64,000 nucleotides of DNA, taken from Osedax frankpressi. Lineage: Eukaryota > Annelida > Polychaeta > Sabellida > Siboglinidae. Shown in pieces: positions 51,350 through 64,000 of the stretch. The notes beneath the pieces are model-generated. The model was not told the origin of the DNA. It searched no databases and saw only the letters and a program-made list of their open reading frames with translations. A program made the position numbers and the translations under genes. The stretch covers positions 19,845,785 to 19,909,784 of the forward strand of contig OZ038315.1 in NCBI GenBank assembly GCA_964035775.1, written 5' to 3'. The stretch's first letter is position 1; each line of letters begins with the position of its first letter.

Positions 51350-52150
51350 ATATATAAATAAGAGTGCTTATCAATTTGATTTATTTAGATTTATTAATTT
51401 AAACAGTTATAAATTAAAATTTATAATACTATATTACTAAATAATGTATGGAAAGATTTAATTGATAGTTATTAAATAATTAAATGAATCTCTAAAAATA
51501 TAAAAATATTTATTTAACTATTAAGTATAAATATATACATTACATAGTGAGCATAGTGGGTAGTATTGAATTCATCCATTATGTATTGATATAACGTAGC
51601 TGTACCCTGCAAATAATTTTATTTGTAAAATATTTTTTCAAACACGTTCCGGATTTATGCTCATGTTCTTTTAATTTGCAAACACTGAAAAATTATAAAA
51701 TACAACAAATATATATTTATAAAGACATATATTAAATATATAAAAGTATATTATTTTTTTACTCATATATAATTAGATATATCTATTTGATACTTATTAT
51801 TTTTTACCTATACATCAACATTGAAGTTTTGATACACTTTTGAAATAGTATCGCATTCTCCTTCGTATCCTGGGCATTATTTACGTATAATATAATAAGC
51901 AATACCAGCAATGTTCCAGAGTATTTCTATAATTGTATATTTTATTTTTAGTAAAGTATTATATTAGAATTTATTGATATAATAGAATTTATATACTACA
52001 TTGTTAAATATTATATTACCATTGTTATAAAATTATATAGATTATCATGTACTAAATTGAGGAGTATTTAATATTAAAATGAACCTGTAAATATATGTAT
52101 GCACTCAAAACTCAAAAACTAAACCAATATTAACTTTACTTGTTTGTTAT
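51350..52150 (+). repeat. Dispersed repeat family, copy 1
   Basis: Partly aligns with 63040-63960. Shared blocks include AACACGTTCCGGAT..CTCAT, a TACATCAACATTG..GACACTTTT segment, CCTGGGCATT..CAATACCAGCAATG, and a tail with repeated CTCAAAAACTAAAC then AATATTAACTTTA. No coding capacity was seen. It is probably an interspersed element of unknown class. Confidence 0.6.
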
Positions 52151-52719
52151 TGATGAATATTTATTATATGTTACAGTAGAATGCCATCTATCCATATATA
52201 AATTGTAATATATATATTAAAATTTATATATGCATAAATGGTATTATACTGTAATTTATTATGAATATACTTAATATATTATATTAAGTAAAAACTAAAT
52301 AAATTATGTAAATTAATAATAATTATTATCATTTATATAAGATTCTATAATTTCTCTAATATTGACGATGGATTAATTAAATTATATCTGTTAATTATAT
52401 ATCTTCGTATTATATAACAGTAGGAATAAATTATTATATATAATAGGAAGAAAACTAACTTAAATATTCAAAAGCAGAACAAAGAAAAATTCCTTAAATT
52501 TATGTGATCCCATTAGATTTTATAAGATGAACCTATTACTATCTATTAAATTAATTATAATCTAGTATAGCTTATGATCTTTTATATACTAAACAAATAT
52601 ATATAACGTCAAATAGATTATAGATATATAATTATAAATATATATATCATATTTCGAACATTTTCGATATATGATATAAATAATTATAATTATAATTATA
52701 TATCTAAAATTTAATATCA

Positions 52720-52815
52720 CATGTAATATCTAGATCGATATCTAATATCTAGATTGATATATAATATCTAGATCGATATCTAATATCTAGATCAATATCT
52801 AATATCTAGATTGAT
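52720..52815. repeat. Short tandem repeat ATCTAGATCGATATCTAAT
   Basis: About four to five copies of a 19-22-bp unit containing the overlapping palindromes TCTAGA, GATC and GATATC. Confidence 0.85.
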
Positions 52816-55063
52816 TCGAATTGATTAGGTGAAAAACTTTTATATACAAGTTATATTCTAATATTTCTTTTATAAAGAGTAAGTTATATATTCGAAAAGT
52901 ATAGATCAATATAGTATAAGTTTGGGATAATTAATCAATAATAATTATTATTCTTAATATATTAATATAGAATGAATGAATAGCTTAATGAATGAATGAA
53001 TAGCTTAATGAATAGTATTATAGAGAACATTGTATTTGTCGAATTATGAGTCAGATGTACAGATAATGTATGCGGAACCATTTATATAAGTATTGATGGG
53101 TATATGTATTCGTACTTAATTTAAATTTGCATTGTGTCCTTATGGAATATCTAATAATACAGTTGAATATAATAGTAGTTATATTAGATAATTAATAAAT
53201 AAGAAAGAAAATTATACTATACTATATTTTATATATTTATAGTATTATAAATATATAGACTTTGGTATTCAGGTACTCAAGTACATTTATTAATATTTTC
53301 AAAGTTTGTAATTTTTCTAATTCTGAATAGCGGATATAGATTTCAATTGAATATTATATTTTAGATTATTTATTGGATATACATAAAAAAACGAGTAATG
53401 TGGAACCAATACAATATACGCACTGTACTCTATATCGAATTATTTAACTAGGATACATTGTATTTTAACTCTAATCTAACACCAATGAGTTCTAATATAA
53501 GAAGCCGACAAATAATTATTTCCTCTAGGTATATCTACACTATAGTATGGTCTATAGACTATAAAGTCGGCAGAGTAACATGTAATAATCAAGAATGTCT
53601 AATAAACACTAATCTAACAAATATTAATTTAGGAGGATATAATATCAGTGAAATTTAAAAGCGAAATTTCTATCGAATTTCGGATTCAAATATCACTCTA
53701 AATAAGGTAAAGAAATATGATAACTGAAAGAGACTAATCTTAAATGAACTGGTTATTTAGAAGTGGCTGAACGTGGACGGTAGTTAAGTATTGTTACGGT
53801 AGTTAAGTATTGTTACATGATCTAAATATGGTTTTATTAATATAAAAGTAATAATTGCACTGTACAAGCTACGTGGAGTTGTATCCCAATGACATTGAGT
53901 TAATTCGAATTTAAATATAATTTGGCATATCTCAAAGCATGTCTTGCATAGTGAAGTAGTAAACTGTGTGCCGACTGAAGTGCACATAGGTTCAGTTATT
54001 TCATTATTATTTTATCAATAATTATTATCAAAAATACTGTTATGTTTATGATTCAATTTCAACTAATACTATAATTTTTAAACATAAATGTAATACTATT
54101 GTTATTTAGAAATGTGTAGTTTACGCAGAGATGTATTAAAGAAGTGGTGAATATTCTTTATTTAAAACTCAAACAAATATTCTTCGGCCGATTTTAGTCT
54201 GTGATTTAGAAATTTAAATTAATGACTACCGGAAGTTAATACAAATCTTCCATATACTGCAGTATATATATAATAAATCATATTGATAGGAAAACACTTT
54301 GATATTTAAATCTAATCTTCAATTCATCTTAGCAATTATATCTTAACATTCATTAGAGGCAAGTAATATATGAATATAAGATATAGAGAAAACATTAAAT
54401 TATGTACAATACTCAGACGAAGATCTATATGATGATGATTTAACTCATTAAAACTAATTAGTGTTACAAGTTATAATCTCTTACCAATAGTCTTTCTAAA
54501 ATGTACTCCTTACGAGTATAATAGATTTTAAATCTTGTAACATTTATCATCAACACTTCACTTAATTAATTCTATTTTGTTCCTTACATATTAAAGGATT
54601 TTGAAAGTTATAACTCTTCAAATTCTAATAATAATATATTATTATTAATAATATTAACTGTAGATGACTATGTATAATACATTTTTTTTAATTATTTTTT
54701 TCATAAATAATAATTGTGTTCTAAGATAAATGCAAATAATTACGATGTAAATAATCCAGTCTCATTTAATAAATTTATTTCTAAGTATTATTATTTACTT
54801 ATTTATTATATTTATTAAAATGAAAAAATAGAACTCAAAGTTCATTTGAACACATTGCATATTTTATAATACACTATATAAATATTTGAATACAATTCAA
54901 TTCCACATTACAATTCAATACATTGGATATCAATATCTATTTTCAAATATTATTACAAATCATGATATACAAAAATATAATCATTTTAATAAGAATTAAT
55001 ACTCTATGTTTAAGTTTCTTGTGTTGAGTAAGATTTAACAACATTAAGATATATATCAAATAT

Positions 55064-58000
55064 CTATCTTATTAATTGAATTGGAAAGTTCTTTATTACA
55101 GTTTGACCGTTTACAAATGAAATAATCAAGTTGAATTCAAATTCTGTAATCGGTAGAAATATACATTGTTGATATATATTGTTTAATTTATAATAAATGA
55201 AATAAATGTCAAGCCAATTTAAAGATATCTAAAGATCTTCTAAAATCTCCAAAGAACAATATTGATCTCTAGAGATTTCTAAATTGTTTAAAATAAATAG
55301 TTATACATTTATAAGAAAGTAGCATTAGTAAACTATCTATATGTTGATAATAATATTGGGATAGTAAAATAAATGTTTTTGACTGATTATGAAGTTAATA
55401 TATACATAATATAAACATCATATATGATAAAAATGAAGAATTCTAACCAATCTTGAAGTTGGTAGTTGCTAGTGTGACACATGTAAATAAACGAGGTAAA
55501 ACCATCAAAAGTGGAATTTCTAATTTTCTGCAAACATTACCATCCGCCACTTGAATGTTTTGAATTTCAGTCGCTACGATGATAAATAGAAATATATCAA
55601 GTGATTATTTATAAACACAAGTGAGAACAAACAAACAATATTAATTGTTTTCGAAAATAATATAACTATATCAACATATTACTTACTTTAAATTATTGGA
55701 GATAAATTGTAACTTAAGTAAATTCTGTAAATATTCCTTGATTACATAACGAGTAAATTAATTCTAATCGCAGAAAAACGGAACCTACAGAAATCGCAAC
55801 GAAATTGATTGGAGCTAACCGTCTGTTGCGAAACCTTCAGAGCAACCGCATGTCTCAACTCGCATTAACTGCAACTCGACAGACTTTAAAGGGTCAATGG
55901 CATCATGCACAATGATCTGGTGAAATTGTTGAAAATGTTCTCATTCGATAGATGAAAGCACGTATTGAACAGGCATAATTATGTATATAGAAACTTCACT
56001 AGTGTCTTTATATTATACCATTTAAGGCATATAGATATGGTAAGCTATATGAACTGAACTCTACATTACTCACATTTAAGACATATAGATATGGTAAGCT
56101 ATATGTACTGAACTCTACATTACTCACATTTAAGACATATAGATATGGTAAGCTATATGTACTGAACTCTACATTACTCACATTTAAGACATATAGATAT
56201 GGTAAGCTGAATGTACTGAACTCTACATTACTCACATTTAAGACATATAGATATGGTAAGCTATATGTACTGAACTCTACATTACTCACATTACTAACAT
56301 TTAAGACATATAGATATGGTAAGCTATATGTACTGAACTCTACATTACTCACATTTAAGACATATAGATATGGTAAGCTATATGTACTGAACTCTACATT
56401 ACTCACATTTAAGACATATAGATATGGTAAGCTATATGTACTGAACTATACATTACTCACATTTAAGACATATAGATATGGTAAGCTACATGTACTGAAC
56501 TATACATTACTCACATTTAAGACATATAGATATGGTAAGCTATATGTACTGAATTCTACATTACTCACATTACTCACATTTAAGACATATAGATATGGTA
56601 AGCTACATGTACTGAACTCTACATTACTCACATTTAAGACATATAGATATGGTAAGCTATATGTACTGAATTCTACATTACTCACATTTAAGACATATAG
56701 ATATGGTAAGCTATATGTACTGAACTCTACATTACTCACATTACTCACATTTAAGACATATAGATATGGTAAGCTACATGTACTGAACTCTACATTACTC
56801 ACATTACTCACATTTAAGACATATAGATATGGTAAGCTATATGTACTGAACTCTACATTACTCACATTTAAGACATATAGATATGGTAAGCTATATGTGC
56901 TGAACTCTACATTACTCATATTTAAGACATTACTCACATTTAAGACATTGCTCACATTATTCACATTACTCACATTTCTCACATTTATCCCATTTCTCAC
57001 ATTTCTCACACTACTCACATTTCCTGTAATTGGTTCGTTAATCGCACATTCGGCGTTATTCAATTCACCGGTTATTTTAAATTGCGATATCTTGTTCATC
57101 TGAAGAACAATAATACAGATTTACTATTGTTATTCTCAAAGTTTAAAATATATTTATATATAAAAACTTTGTATTAATGAAGTAATTGTTCCTTTTAATA
57201 CAACTGACTAATATTTTAATATTTCATTATTTGTATTAAATACAACTAAAATAATTATGGTATGGTTAATAATATATTTACTGTAATTAATCAGTTTATT
57301 ATTATTATTAATTAATATATTAATTTTAATAATATTAATGGAAAACAAATGAATATAATTAAGTATAATATTCATGAAATTATTAAAAATGGATATAATG
57401 AAAAAACAACAAACCTTATGATCTTTGGTCTGTATGGAATCTGGAGTTATTGTAAATTGTAAAGGTATAACATTTTGTTTGTTCTTTGGTATATGACTTC
57501 TCTGGGAAATTAATATAGGATTTTACATAAAATAAATATACAGATGTTATATAATATAGGCCAATTTTATGAATTTACAAATATTTCTAATAAATGTGTA
57601 TATAAATCTTAATGTATTATTATATACAATTTACAATATAGGTAATTAAAAATATTACAATATATTTAAATTAATGAAACCTTATTTTCAACAATGAATT
57701 CACATTTTTTATTAATATCTCGGTTGAGAATAGAACGCTTCACCGATACTTCCATATTATACTAGAAACAATTGAATGCGTGAGAAATGAAATATATTAT
57801 AAGTAAATTACGAATTTTTAGAAAGTAGCCAATTAGTATAATATACATAATAGGTGTAATGGAGTTCACATCCCGTGCCCACCCCTGGTGCCTGCGGTTG
57901 AAACCTGAATGTTTACGTAGACTCCGTGAAACGTTTCGTAAAGGTCGATGCCGGTTCCTTCTCGGTCGAGGCTGAGCGGATACTCGAAAGGGAACTCGGT

Positions 58001-59695
58001 ACAATTCGCAGGCAAACGTCCTGCCGGACTCAATTCGCTGCATACATTCAATATGCTCATAGGCTGAGAAGTGTTGCGTAATATATTGGAAATGGTGAGA
58101 GTGTCAAATCGACAGTATTTTATTGAATCTAAGGGTTTCGGAGAGATATATCATAGTATTTATTTCTTCGTAAATTGTAAATTCACATTGATAGTAAGAC
58201 TGGTAAGTTATTGAGCTTTGTAGCGTTATTTTTAATTGAGAGTTTTTACATCGAATTGTTATCGTATTATTTAAACAGGTTTAGTAAACCTAATTTAAAA
58301 TCATTTCTTTCGTATTCATCTATTAATTACTATACTAGAGATAACCGAAACTGTATGTTTAGATTTAAATGGCATATAAGACACTTTTTTAAATTGAAAT
58401 ACATATCATTGTTATTCTAATTATTTAGCAAGCAAGACAATACATAAATACTTATTAACTTATATTATCATGGATTATAAAATAAACTTGAATACAAATT
58501 GCACAAAATGCTTATTTATTTATATTATAAATACATGTAAAATAGATTTTTAAAAAGGAATCAAGATATTGAAATGATGAGTAACCTTAATTGATTTATA
58601 AAAAGAATCAAAAACGCCGGTATTCTTTGCGCTCAGCTGTAGGTTGATATTTCCTTTCATGGTCAACGTTATTCCTTGGTGAGTGAATTCTTTATCGCAA
58701 TGCACCAAGACCATACCAGTCACCGTATCCTGGTTAGAGTTAAGACTATATTATGAGATATAATTTATACAATGTTTTATTGAGAAATTTAACTTATTAA
58801 AATATGATTTATAAGATTAGGGTAGCGATTTTGATGCAATAAAATATATCTCATAATATATGCATATCTAGAAATTACTGAAATTGAATTCAATTTCAAT
58901 CAGGTTGACTAGAGGAGGATATTTAAATAACACAATTAAATACAAATATACTGTTTTTAATAGATACTAATATAAAGAAAAATACACTGTTTACGTACTA
59001 CATGTGTTAGCTGAAGGCATTCAATACTAAACATATGTATAGTTTATATTATTTGAATGTATATTTCGAATATTTTTAAAAGTTAATAAAAAATATAACA
59101 ATATTGTAGGTGTATATATAAATTCCCAAATATCGGTTAACTTACAAGGAAAATAACATTTAAACTATTATAATGTATTACACGTTTTATTCATATGATT
59201 TATAATAAGAATTCATATACGAATTCGTACATAGTATGTTATGCAATAGTCTAAACTTCCATACTTTTGGTAAATTGACATATACAATCCAATTAAATAT
59301 CTCCACATCAATAATGTTATATAACTCGGTATCCGCTATTTAATAGATGTCACTATATATGTATAGACAATATAACACACATATAGTATCGGCAGATATT
59401 TAAATTACTACAAAATCACTGCGAGATCAAAATAAAAAGTCGAAACATAGTCATATACTAACATGGTATAATAGATTTACTATATGTATATATAAACTAT
59501 AACTCATCAAAAGAATCTAAATCTAAACGTTCTGCGCTATCAATTATCTCCCTTAAATAAGGAAATATAAATCTAAATGTAGTTTATGAATATTATAAAC
59601 AATGGTTTAAATATATATTTAGGTTAACAATAATATCTTACCCCAGGATTATATATCCTAGATATACGCTTAAATTGTATTTCAATTGATGCCAT
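55064..59695 (-). CDS. VPS26C: VPS26C, retriever complex arrestin-like subunit
   Basis: Nine exons, in transcript order: 59642-59695, 58586-58729, 57905-58063, 57681-57761, 57415-57501, 57019-57099, 55820-55916, 55448-55573, 55064-55143. They sum to 909 nt, 302 residues plus stop; human VPS26C (DSCR3) has 297. Alignment runs end to end: ITLTMKGNINLQLSAKNTGV with VSLTMEGTVNLQLSAKSVGV, YETFHGVYVNIQ with YETYHGVFVNIQ, KKCEFIVE with KTCEFIVH, LQFTITPDSIQ with VDFTITPETLQ, SVELQLMRVETCGCSEGF with SVELQLVRVETCGCAEGY, ATEIQNIQVADGNVC with ATEIQNIQIADGDVC, and a last exon EFEFNLIISF with EFEVNIVVLL. VPS26C pairs with VPS35L and VPS29 for endosome-to-surface recycling through SNX17. All introns are in phase, and the gene looks intact. 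Its sixth intron holds the 54-bp array. Confidence 0.96.
56029..57018 (-). repeat. 54-bp intronic minisatellite containing a splice-donor motif
   Basis: About 17 copies of a 54-bp unit. Read on the minus strand it begins GTGAGTAATGTAGAGTTCAG and continues with TACCATATCTATATGTCTTA. The array starts at the donor (GTGAGT) of the VPS26C exon ending at 57019, through a transitional zone of short GTGAGTAATGT/GTGAGAAATGT repeats (56930-57018). The unit length keeps frames open for 132 and 199 codons, but the real splice leaves the array in the intron. Some units carry an extra 9-bp GTGAGTAAT. Confidence 0.95.
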
Positions 59696-59991
59696 AACTT
59701 ATAATAATAATATTAAAATATTACATTTTTTAAAATATATATTTAAATTAGTATTTAAGTTTATCGCTAGTTGTTTTATGAATCGTAACTATGGATAACT
59801 ATTTTATAAACATTGATTACAATTATTCAAATAATTACTCAAAAACAAAACTATTTTCAAATATAAATACATAAACTCTATATACTGTATTATTATTATG
59901 TCAATATTAAATTATATGCGTATATAGCAACGCATATCATTTACTATGAATGATAAAATAAAGAATAATTGAAAATTAAATATAATTGAAT
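59696..59991. promoter_or_regulatory. Shared 296-bp head-to-head promoter region of VPS26C and DRC12
   Basis: The two ATGs are divergent and 296 bp apart with no exon between them. At 59785-59799 GTAACTATGGATAAC is an imperfect palindrome resembling the RFX X-box (GTNRCC..GGYAAC type). At 59806-59812 ATAAACA matches a forkhead core. RFX and FOXJ1 are the usual activators of motile-cilium genes such as DRC subunits. The forkhead match is weak evidence in AT-rich DNA. Confidence 0.45.
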
Positions 59992-61262
59992 ATGCCACCA
60001 AAGAAAAAGGCTGGGAAGAAAGGTTTACATTAATAATGTAGATAATTTTAGATATTAAATAATTATATAACTGTAATAAATGCTTTACTTTTATTATTTT
60101 ATAATTGTAGTGAAATAGTGTTCATAATATATAGATTTTATTAAGAGTTAAAACAGTTAATCTCAAAATAATGTGCTATTTAATTAACATCTGATGTAGA
60201 CACTGTTATGTATACTAATTATACTACAATGTTATTTTGTAAAAAATTTAGAAATATTAGTTCTAGCCACTATTCTCTATAACAGAGTTATACTAATATA
60301 ATTAATAATTCGTTTTTTTTGTGTGTGTGGGCGATAATTGATATACTACGTGATAAGTCCACATTTTTGAATTACATAATTCGATATCTTATCATTAAAT
60401 ATTAAAAATAAAAGTATTTTTTATAAATATATGTATATATCACATATATACTATGTTGACATATAATGTTGACACCATAACACGATAATAACTATAACTA
60501 AGAAAGTAGACTTTAAATCTATTAATTAGTGAATTAGTATATGATGTATTGCACAAAAATACATTTTTCAGTTTTGATGATAAACTTATTTAACCCAAGT
60601 TTATATTGAGACTAGACAGATGTATGTTTTGATATAATAAAAAATAGTTTTAGTAATAAAAGATCATTAGTATGACTCATGAATATTAGACAATAATTTA
60701 TAGTATAATTAAAGGTAATTAAATGTATTTACTATTTACTAAAACTATAGTTTATATATTTATATATATACTATAAAACACAATCCTGAATATTCAATAT
60801 TTTATTATAAACTAATACGCTATGACATACGAAATATGCACCTTATTTGTTTTTTATAGTCTAATCAACAAATGGGATATTTTTTATACTAACCACATAG
60901 TTGTTAATAATAGTTGTTAATTAGAACTTTAAAAATTACTTTTTTTTCTATAAACATCCTAATTTTTTTTGGCATATTTGAACTAATGATCTAAATTTAC
61001 GGATATTATAGATACATAATTTATTTTATATAATTAAATATATATATTATAATTATTATCATAGAAAGTATTGTACATTGATTTAAGTACATTGATATAG
61101 TAATAATATGTAATTTTAATACAACTATTACAAATATACTCATAAATACAATTTATTGGTATACAAACAATATTACATTTTTTGATTACATAATTTTATA
61201 AAAAATAAAATGTATAAAGAGTATTTCAGGATTATATTATTAGTCAACTGTATGCAAAATCA

Positions 61263-61309
<47 letters not shown>

Positions 61310-63011
61310 ATCATGTAAAATAGTATTTCAATAATTAATGAGTTGGAAAACCCTTTTCATAAAATGTATTATTTTAAAAGGGTTTTCAGCTAAATGTAAC
61401 TCTAGAAAACTCTTCACAAGTGTTAGAGAGTTTCAAAGTGGATTAAAACCCTGAAAAATCCTTTTGAAAATTGAAAGAGTTTTTAACTAAACTCGACTCA
61501 TAGAAAACCTTTTTTCTAACAGTATATGATTTAGAAGCGTTTCTTCTAATAAAAATGTAGTTGACATGCATGTTCTGAATAATTAAGATATAATGAATAA
61601 TTAGTAAGAATCCATTTTGCATACTTATATTACCCAAGATTATAACTTAGTACTTTACAACTACAGGGGATGATACTCCTATAGAAGAGAAATACGCCAA
61701 GGCCCTAGAAGAAATTGAAATGCTCAAAGAACACTTAGGTTTGAAATACGAAACATTGTTTAATTTAATTCTTAGAATACTCTAAATGAGTTGTGGGAGC
61801 GTCGTAGAGACTTCGTGGGTACGATCACTGGTATTAACAGGAAACTGGTGTTTACAAACGATTACTGGATAATTGATTTGTATGGTATCAACATACGAGT
61901 ATTAGTATCAACAGACACTTACTGGTATAAAGATATGATTGTTTGTATTAACAGACGATTATTGGTATTAATAGTTGATTAATCGTTATACTAATTAAAT
62001 CTTAGATTTATATATTAATATTATTATTATTTTATTGATTATTATATAATCACTATGAATTTACAATACAGAGGATATTTGTATATTATCATTATTTCAC
62101 AACATTTGACGATTTATCTACATAGTTGTACGCAAGGAGCTAACTAGACGTTCTCAGGCCATGACCGAACAATGGAAGGAGAAGATGGAGTCCAGCGAAC
62201 GCATTCTTGCGGAGAAACAAGAGCAACATTCTTCAGTTAACGCTGGTCTTTAATAACACTTTTTAGATCAGAATATTCATACTGAATAATGATACTTTAT
62301 TTATTTAAAGTGTAGTTTCATTACTGCTAGTTCACGACGAGGCTATTACAATTAATATTCTAATGCATTACGCTACTACTTATTTCGATGTAAATGATAT
62401 TTTTACATCATACAATACTTAATTAATATTCATCCGAGTTTTCGCACCCAGGTATCTCCATGCAGTACAAAACCATGCAAACCGATTTGAGTCTTCGAAA
62501 TAGCCTGCTTCAAATGGACGTCTCGAATATGACAGATAACCTGAGTTTGTATTCTTAGGTAAATGCATTCTATCAGTATACATTTAGGCATTTTATATAA
62601 TTAATAATTAAGTATTAGTGCACTAAAATCAAAGATAAATGTTATGATGCTGAACGATATTAAAGGTATTAACAGTTACATATATAATTTATTTGACAAT
62701 ATAATATTTTGACACATATAATATGTATTATATATTTTATTGTTACAATTAATTGTTATTTTAATAATTTGTTACGTACTTGCTTATGTATATATACATG
62801 CATAGTGTATTATTTATATCCCGGTATATATTCTATTTACTATTAGTAGATGTTTACGTTATACGTTATGATCACGAATTCTTTAGATTCGACCGAAAAG
62901 AAACTCGAAGACATGTCGGATCAAAGGCAACAACTCTGGGACGAAAAGGAGGAAGAGATCAAAATGCACAAGGCACACATAGCCAAGATGAGCAGTAAAT
63001 ATGAATCCGTA
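59992..63011 (+). CDS. DRC12: Dynein regulatory complex subunit 12-like coiled-coil protein (partial)
   Basis: Exons: 59992-60022 (MPPKKKAGKK), 61667-61738, one ending 61819 (NELWERRRDFV), 62126-62245, 62452-62544, 62887-63011. All junctions but one are in phase. The join between 61738 and the NELWERRR exon is unresolved by one base. The order of elements matches human CCDC153/DRC12: a basic MPP-K start, EEKYAKALEEIEMLKEHL (human LLEKELLRDHL), ELTRRSQAMTEQWKEKMESS (human AEMSRQCHALQEDMQTRS), and HKAHIAKMSSKYESV (human LRAHMADMEAKYEEIL). It is almost entirely coiled coil, as expected for an axonemal N-DRC component. Roughly 150 residues are accounted for against about 210 in human, and no stop was found after 63011, so the last exon is probably beyond the window. 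Similarity is moderate, and another short ciliary coiled-coil protein is possible. Confidence 0.7.
61346..61387. repeat. 12-bp perfect stem-loop in DRC12 intron 1
   Basis: GAAAACCCTTTT (61346-61357) and its reverse complement AAAAGGGTTTTC (61376-61387) flank an 18-bp loop. Further AAAACTCT/AGAGTTT and AAAACCCT/TCCTTTTGAAA fragments follow to about 61520, so the hairpin may be part of a decayed repeat cluster. Confidence 0.8.
61828..61976 (+). repeat. Degenerate 20-22-bp array next to a DRC12 donor
   Basis: About seven variants of TTACTGGTATTAACAGACGA, beginning 8 nt after the donor at 61820. Units contain GGTATTA (donor-like) and TTAACAG (acceptor-like) strings. Confidence 0.7.
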
Positions 63012-63039
63012 GTAATGGTGTTATTTATATAAATAAGAG

Positions 63040-63960
63040 AACATAGAATATTTGGTGTAATTGATTTATTTAGATGTAATGGTATAAACAATTATAAAAT
63101 TTAACAATTGAGAGTTACTGAATAATTAAATGAAATAGTAATAATATATATATACATGCGTATATAGATTATATATATATTTACCATAGTAAGTATAATA
63201 TAACATGATAATGCTAGATTACATTGCAGAGTGATCATATAAATTTGTTTCAGTATTATTTCAATTCTATGTATTTAATTTTCCCGATATTTTAATATAA
63301 TATATGCTAGCTTATTCTTGCAAATGTCTTTGTTTAAAAAATAATCTTTTAAACATGTTCCGTAATTCGTCTCATTTTTTCTTTCTTTGCATTGACTGTA
63401 AAATTAACAAAATTTACGAATATTTATTTATATAAATATAAATAATTATACATATATAATATATACATTATAATAATATATATATTATATAAGCATATTA
63501 TTTATTTTCTTATTTACATATGATTAGATATATCTATTTAGAATATACTATTATATGATTCATAGTTATGCTGTTTAGTAAATATTCCATGCATATTTTG
63601 TTAAATATATATATATAAATGACATATAAAACACACCTGTACATCAACATTGTAGCACTGAGACACTTTTTATATATGATCGCTCTTCCTTCTTCTTTCT
63701 TGGCATTGCTGATGTATAATAGAACAAGTAATACCAGTAATGCTCTAGAGTATTCCTATAAATATATATTACTGAATTATTATGTTATAGTTTACAATAA
63801 TAGAATTTATATACATTGTTTAATATAATATTAATATAATTACCATTATTATTGAACAAATAAGATTATCACGTATTAAATTATACAATATTAAAATGGA
63901 CTAGTAATATATATATACACTCAAAAACACTCAACACCTAACACTCAAAAACTAAACAAA
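63040..63960 (+). repeat. Dispersed repeat family, copy 2
   Basis: The partner of 51350-52150, in the same orientation, ending near a run of CTCAAAAAC and TATTAACTATATATTAAC units at the window edge. If DRC12 continues to the right, this copy lies in its next intron. Confidence 0.6.
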
Positions 63961-64000
63961 TATTAACTTTATATTAACTATATATTAACCAAATATTAAC

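Larger units (their letters stand above)
47811..55063. other. 7.2-kb intergenic region upstream of TUBGCP6
   Basis: Contains the TUBGCP6 promoter side, a fold-back element, one copy of a dispersed repeat, a TA tract at about 49638-49689, a small perfect hairpin near 48245-48265 (GGATCA..TGATCC), and AT-rich background. Open frames of 66-84 codons here are low-complexity or lack splice context. Confidence 0.45.

Noticed and set aside
53784-53987. Minus-strand frame containing FEICQIIFKFELTQCHWDTT as a GRIP2-like exon
   Set aside because: It superficially resembles the QIFRFQLRLYHAHWNTN segment of GCP6, but it lies outside the gene, beyond the VPS26C stop, and no neighbouring exon joins it in phase. 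It may be a diverged duplicate of the 33533-33703 exon, but the similarity is too short to claim.
56008-57099. Open frames of 132 and 199 codons repeating SNVEFSTYSLPYLYVLN as a repetitive protein
   Set aside because: They are the VPS26C exon read through its donor into the intronic 54-bp array. The next real exon is in phase only if the array is spliced out.

Overview
This is a nuclear eukaryotic window. It is extremely AT-rich (by eye about 80% A+T outside exons), dense in introns and full of micro- and minisatellites. Gene content (gamma-tubulin complex protein 6, the retriever subunit VPS26C, a dynein regulatory complex coiled-coil protein) plus decayed LINE 3' ends with an LWNSLP-type motif point to a ciliated eukaryote, most likely an invertebrate animal. 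I cannot name the species. All gene models below were spliced by hand and checked by codon phase across each junction.

Layout. 1-12884: no convincing gene; AT-rich DNA with a 30-bp minisatellite, a GATA/GAGA tract, a doubled 20-bp palindrome, one LINE relic and TA tracts. 12885-23903 (+): a 23-exon gene for a 1,089-residue, probably all-helical (ARM/HEAT-like) protein I do not recognise. 19925-30885: a direct tandem duplication. Unit 1 carries the 3' end of the helical gene plus a small two-exon gene (25342-25820). Unit 2 carries decayed copies of the helical-gene exons plus an intact second copy of the small gene (29693-30148). 31794-47810 (-): TUBGCP6, about 31 exons and 1,249 residues, whose introns hold several large tandem arrays. 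47811-55063: intergenic, with a near-perfect 93-bp fold-back element and a dispersed repeat. 55064-59695 (-): complete VPS26C, 9 exons, 302 residues. 59992 to beyond 63011 (+): a DRC12/CCDC153-like gene, head-to-head with VPS26C across 296 bp and probably running past the window end.

The proteins do not form one pathway. TUBGCP6 nucleates microtubules at centrosomes and basal bodies, DRC12 is axonemal, and VPS26C belongs to the endosomal retriever recycling complex. The most unusual features are structural. At least seven tandem arrays begin within a few tens of bases of a 5' splice site, some repeating the splice-donor motif itself. About two thirds of donors carry T at intron position +3. 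The tandem duplication shows very uneven divergence along its length, with the unknown small gene preserved in both copies.
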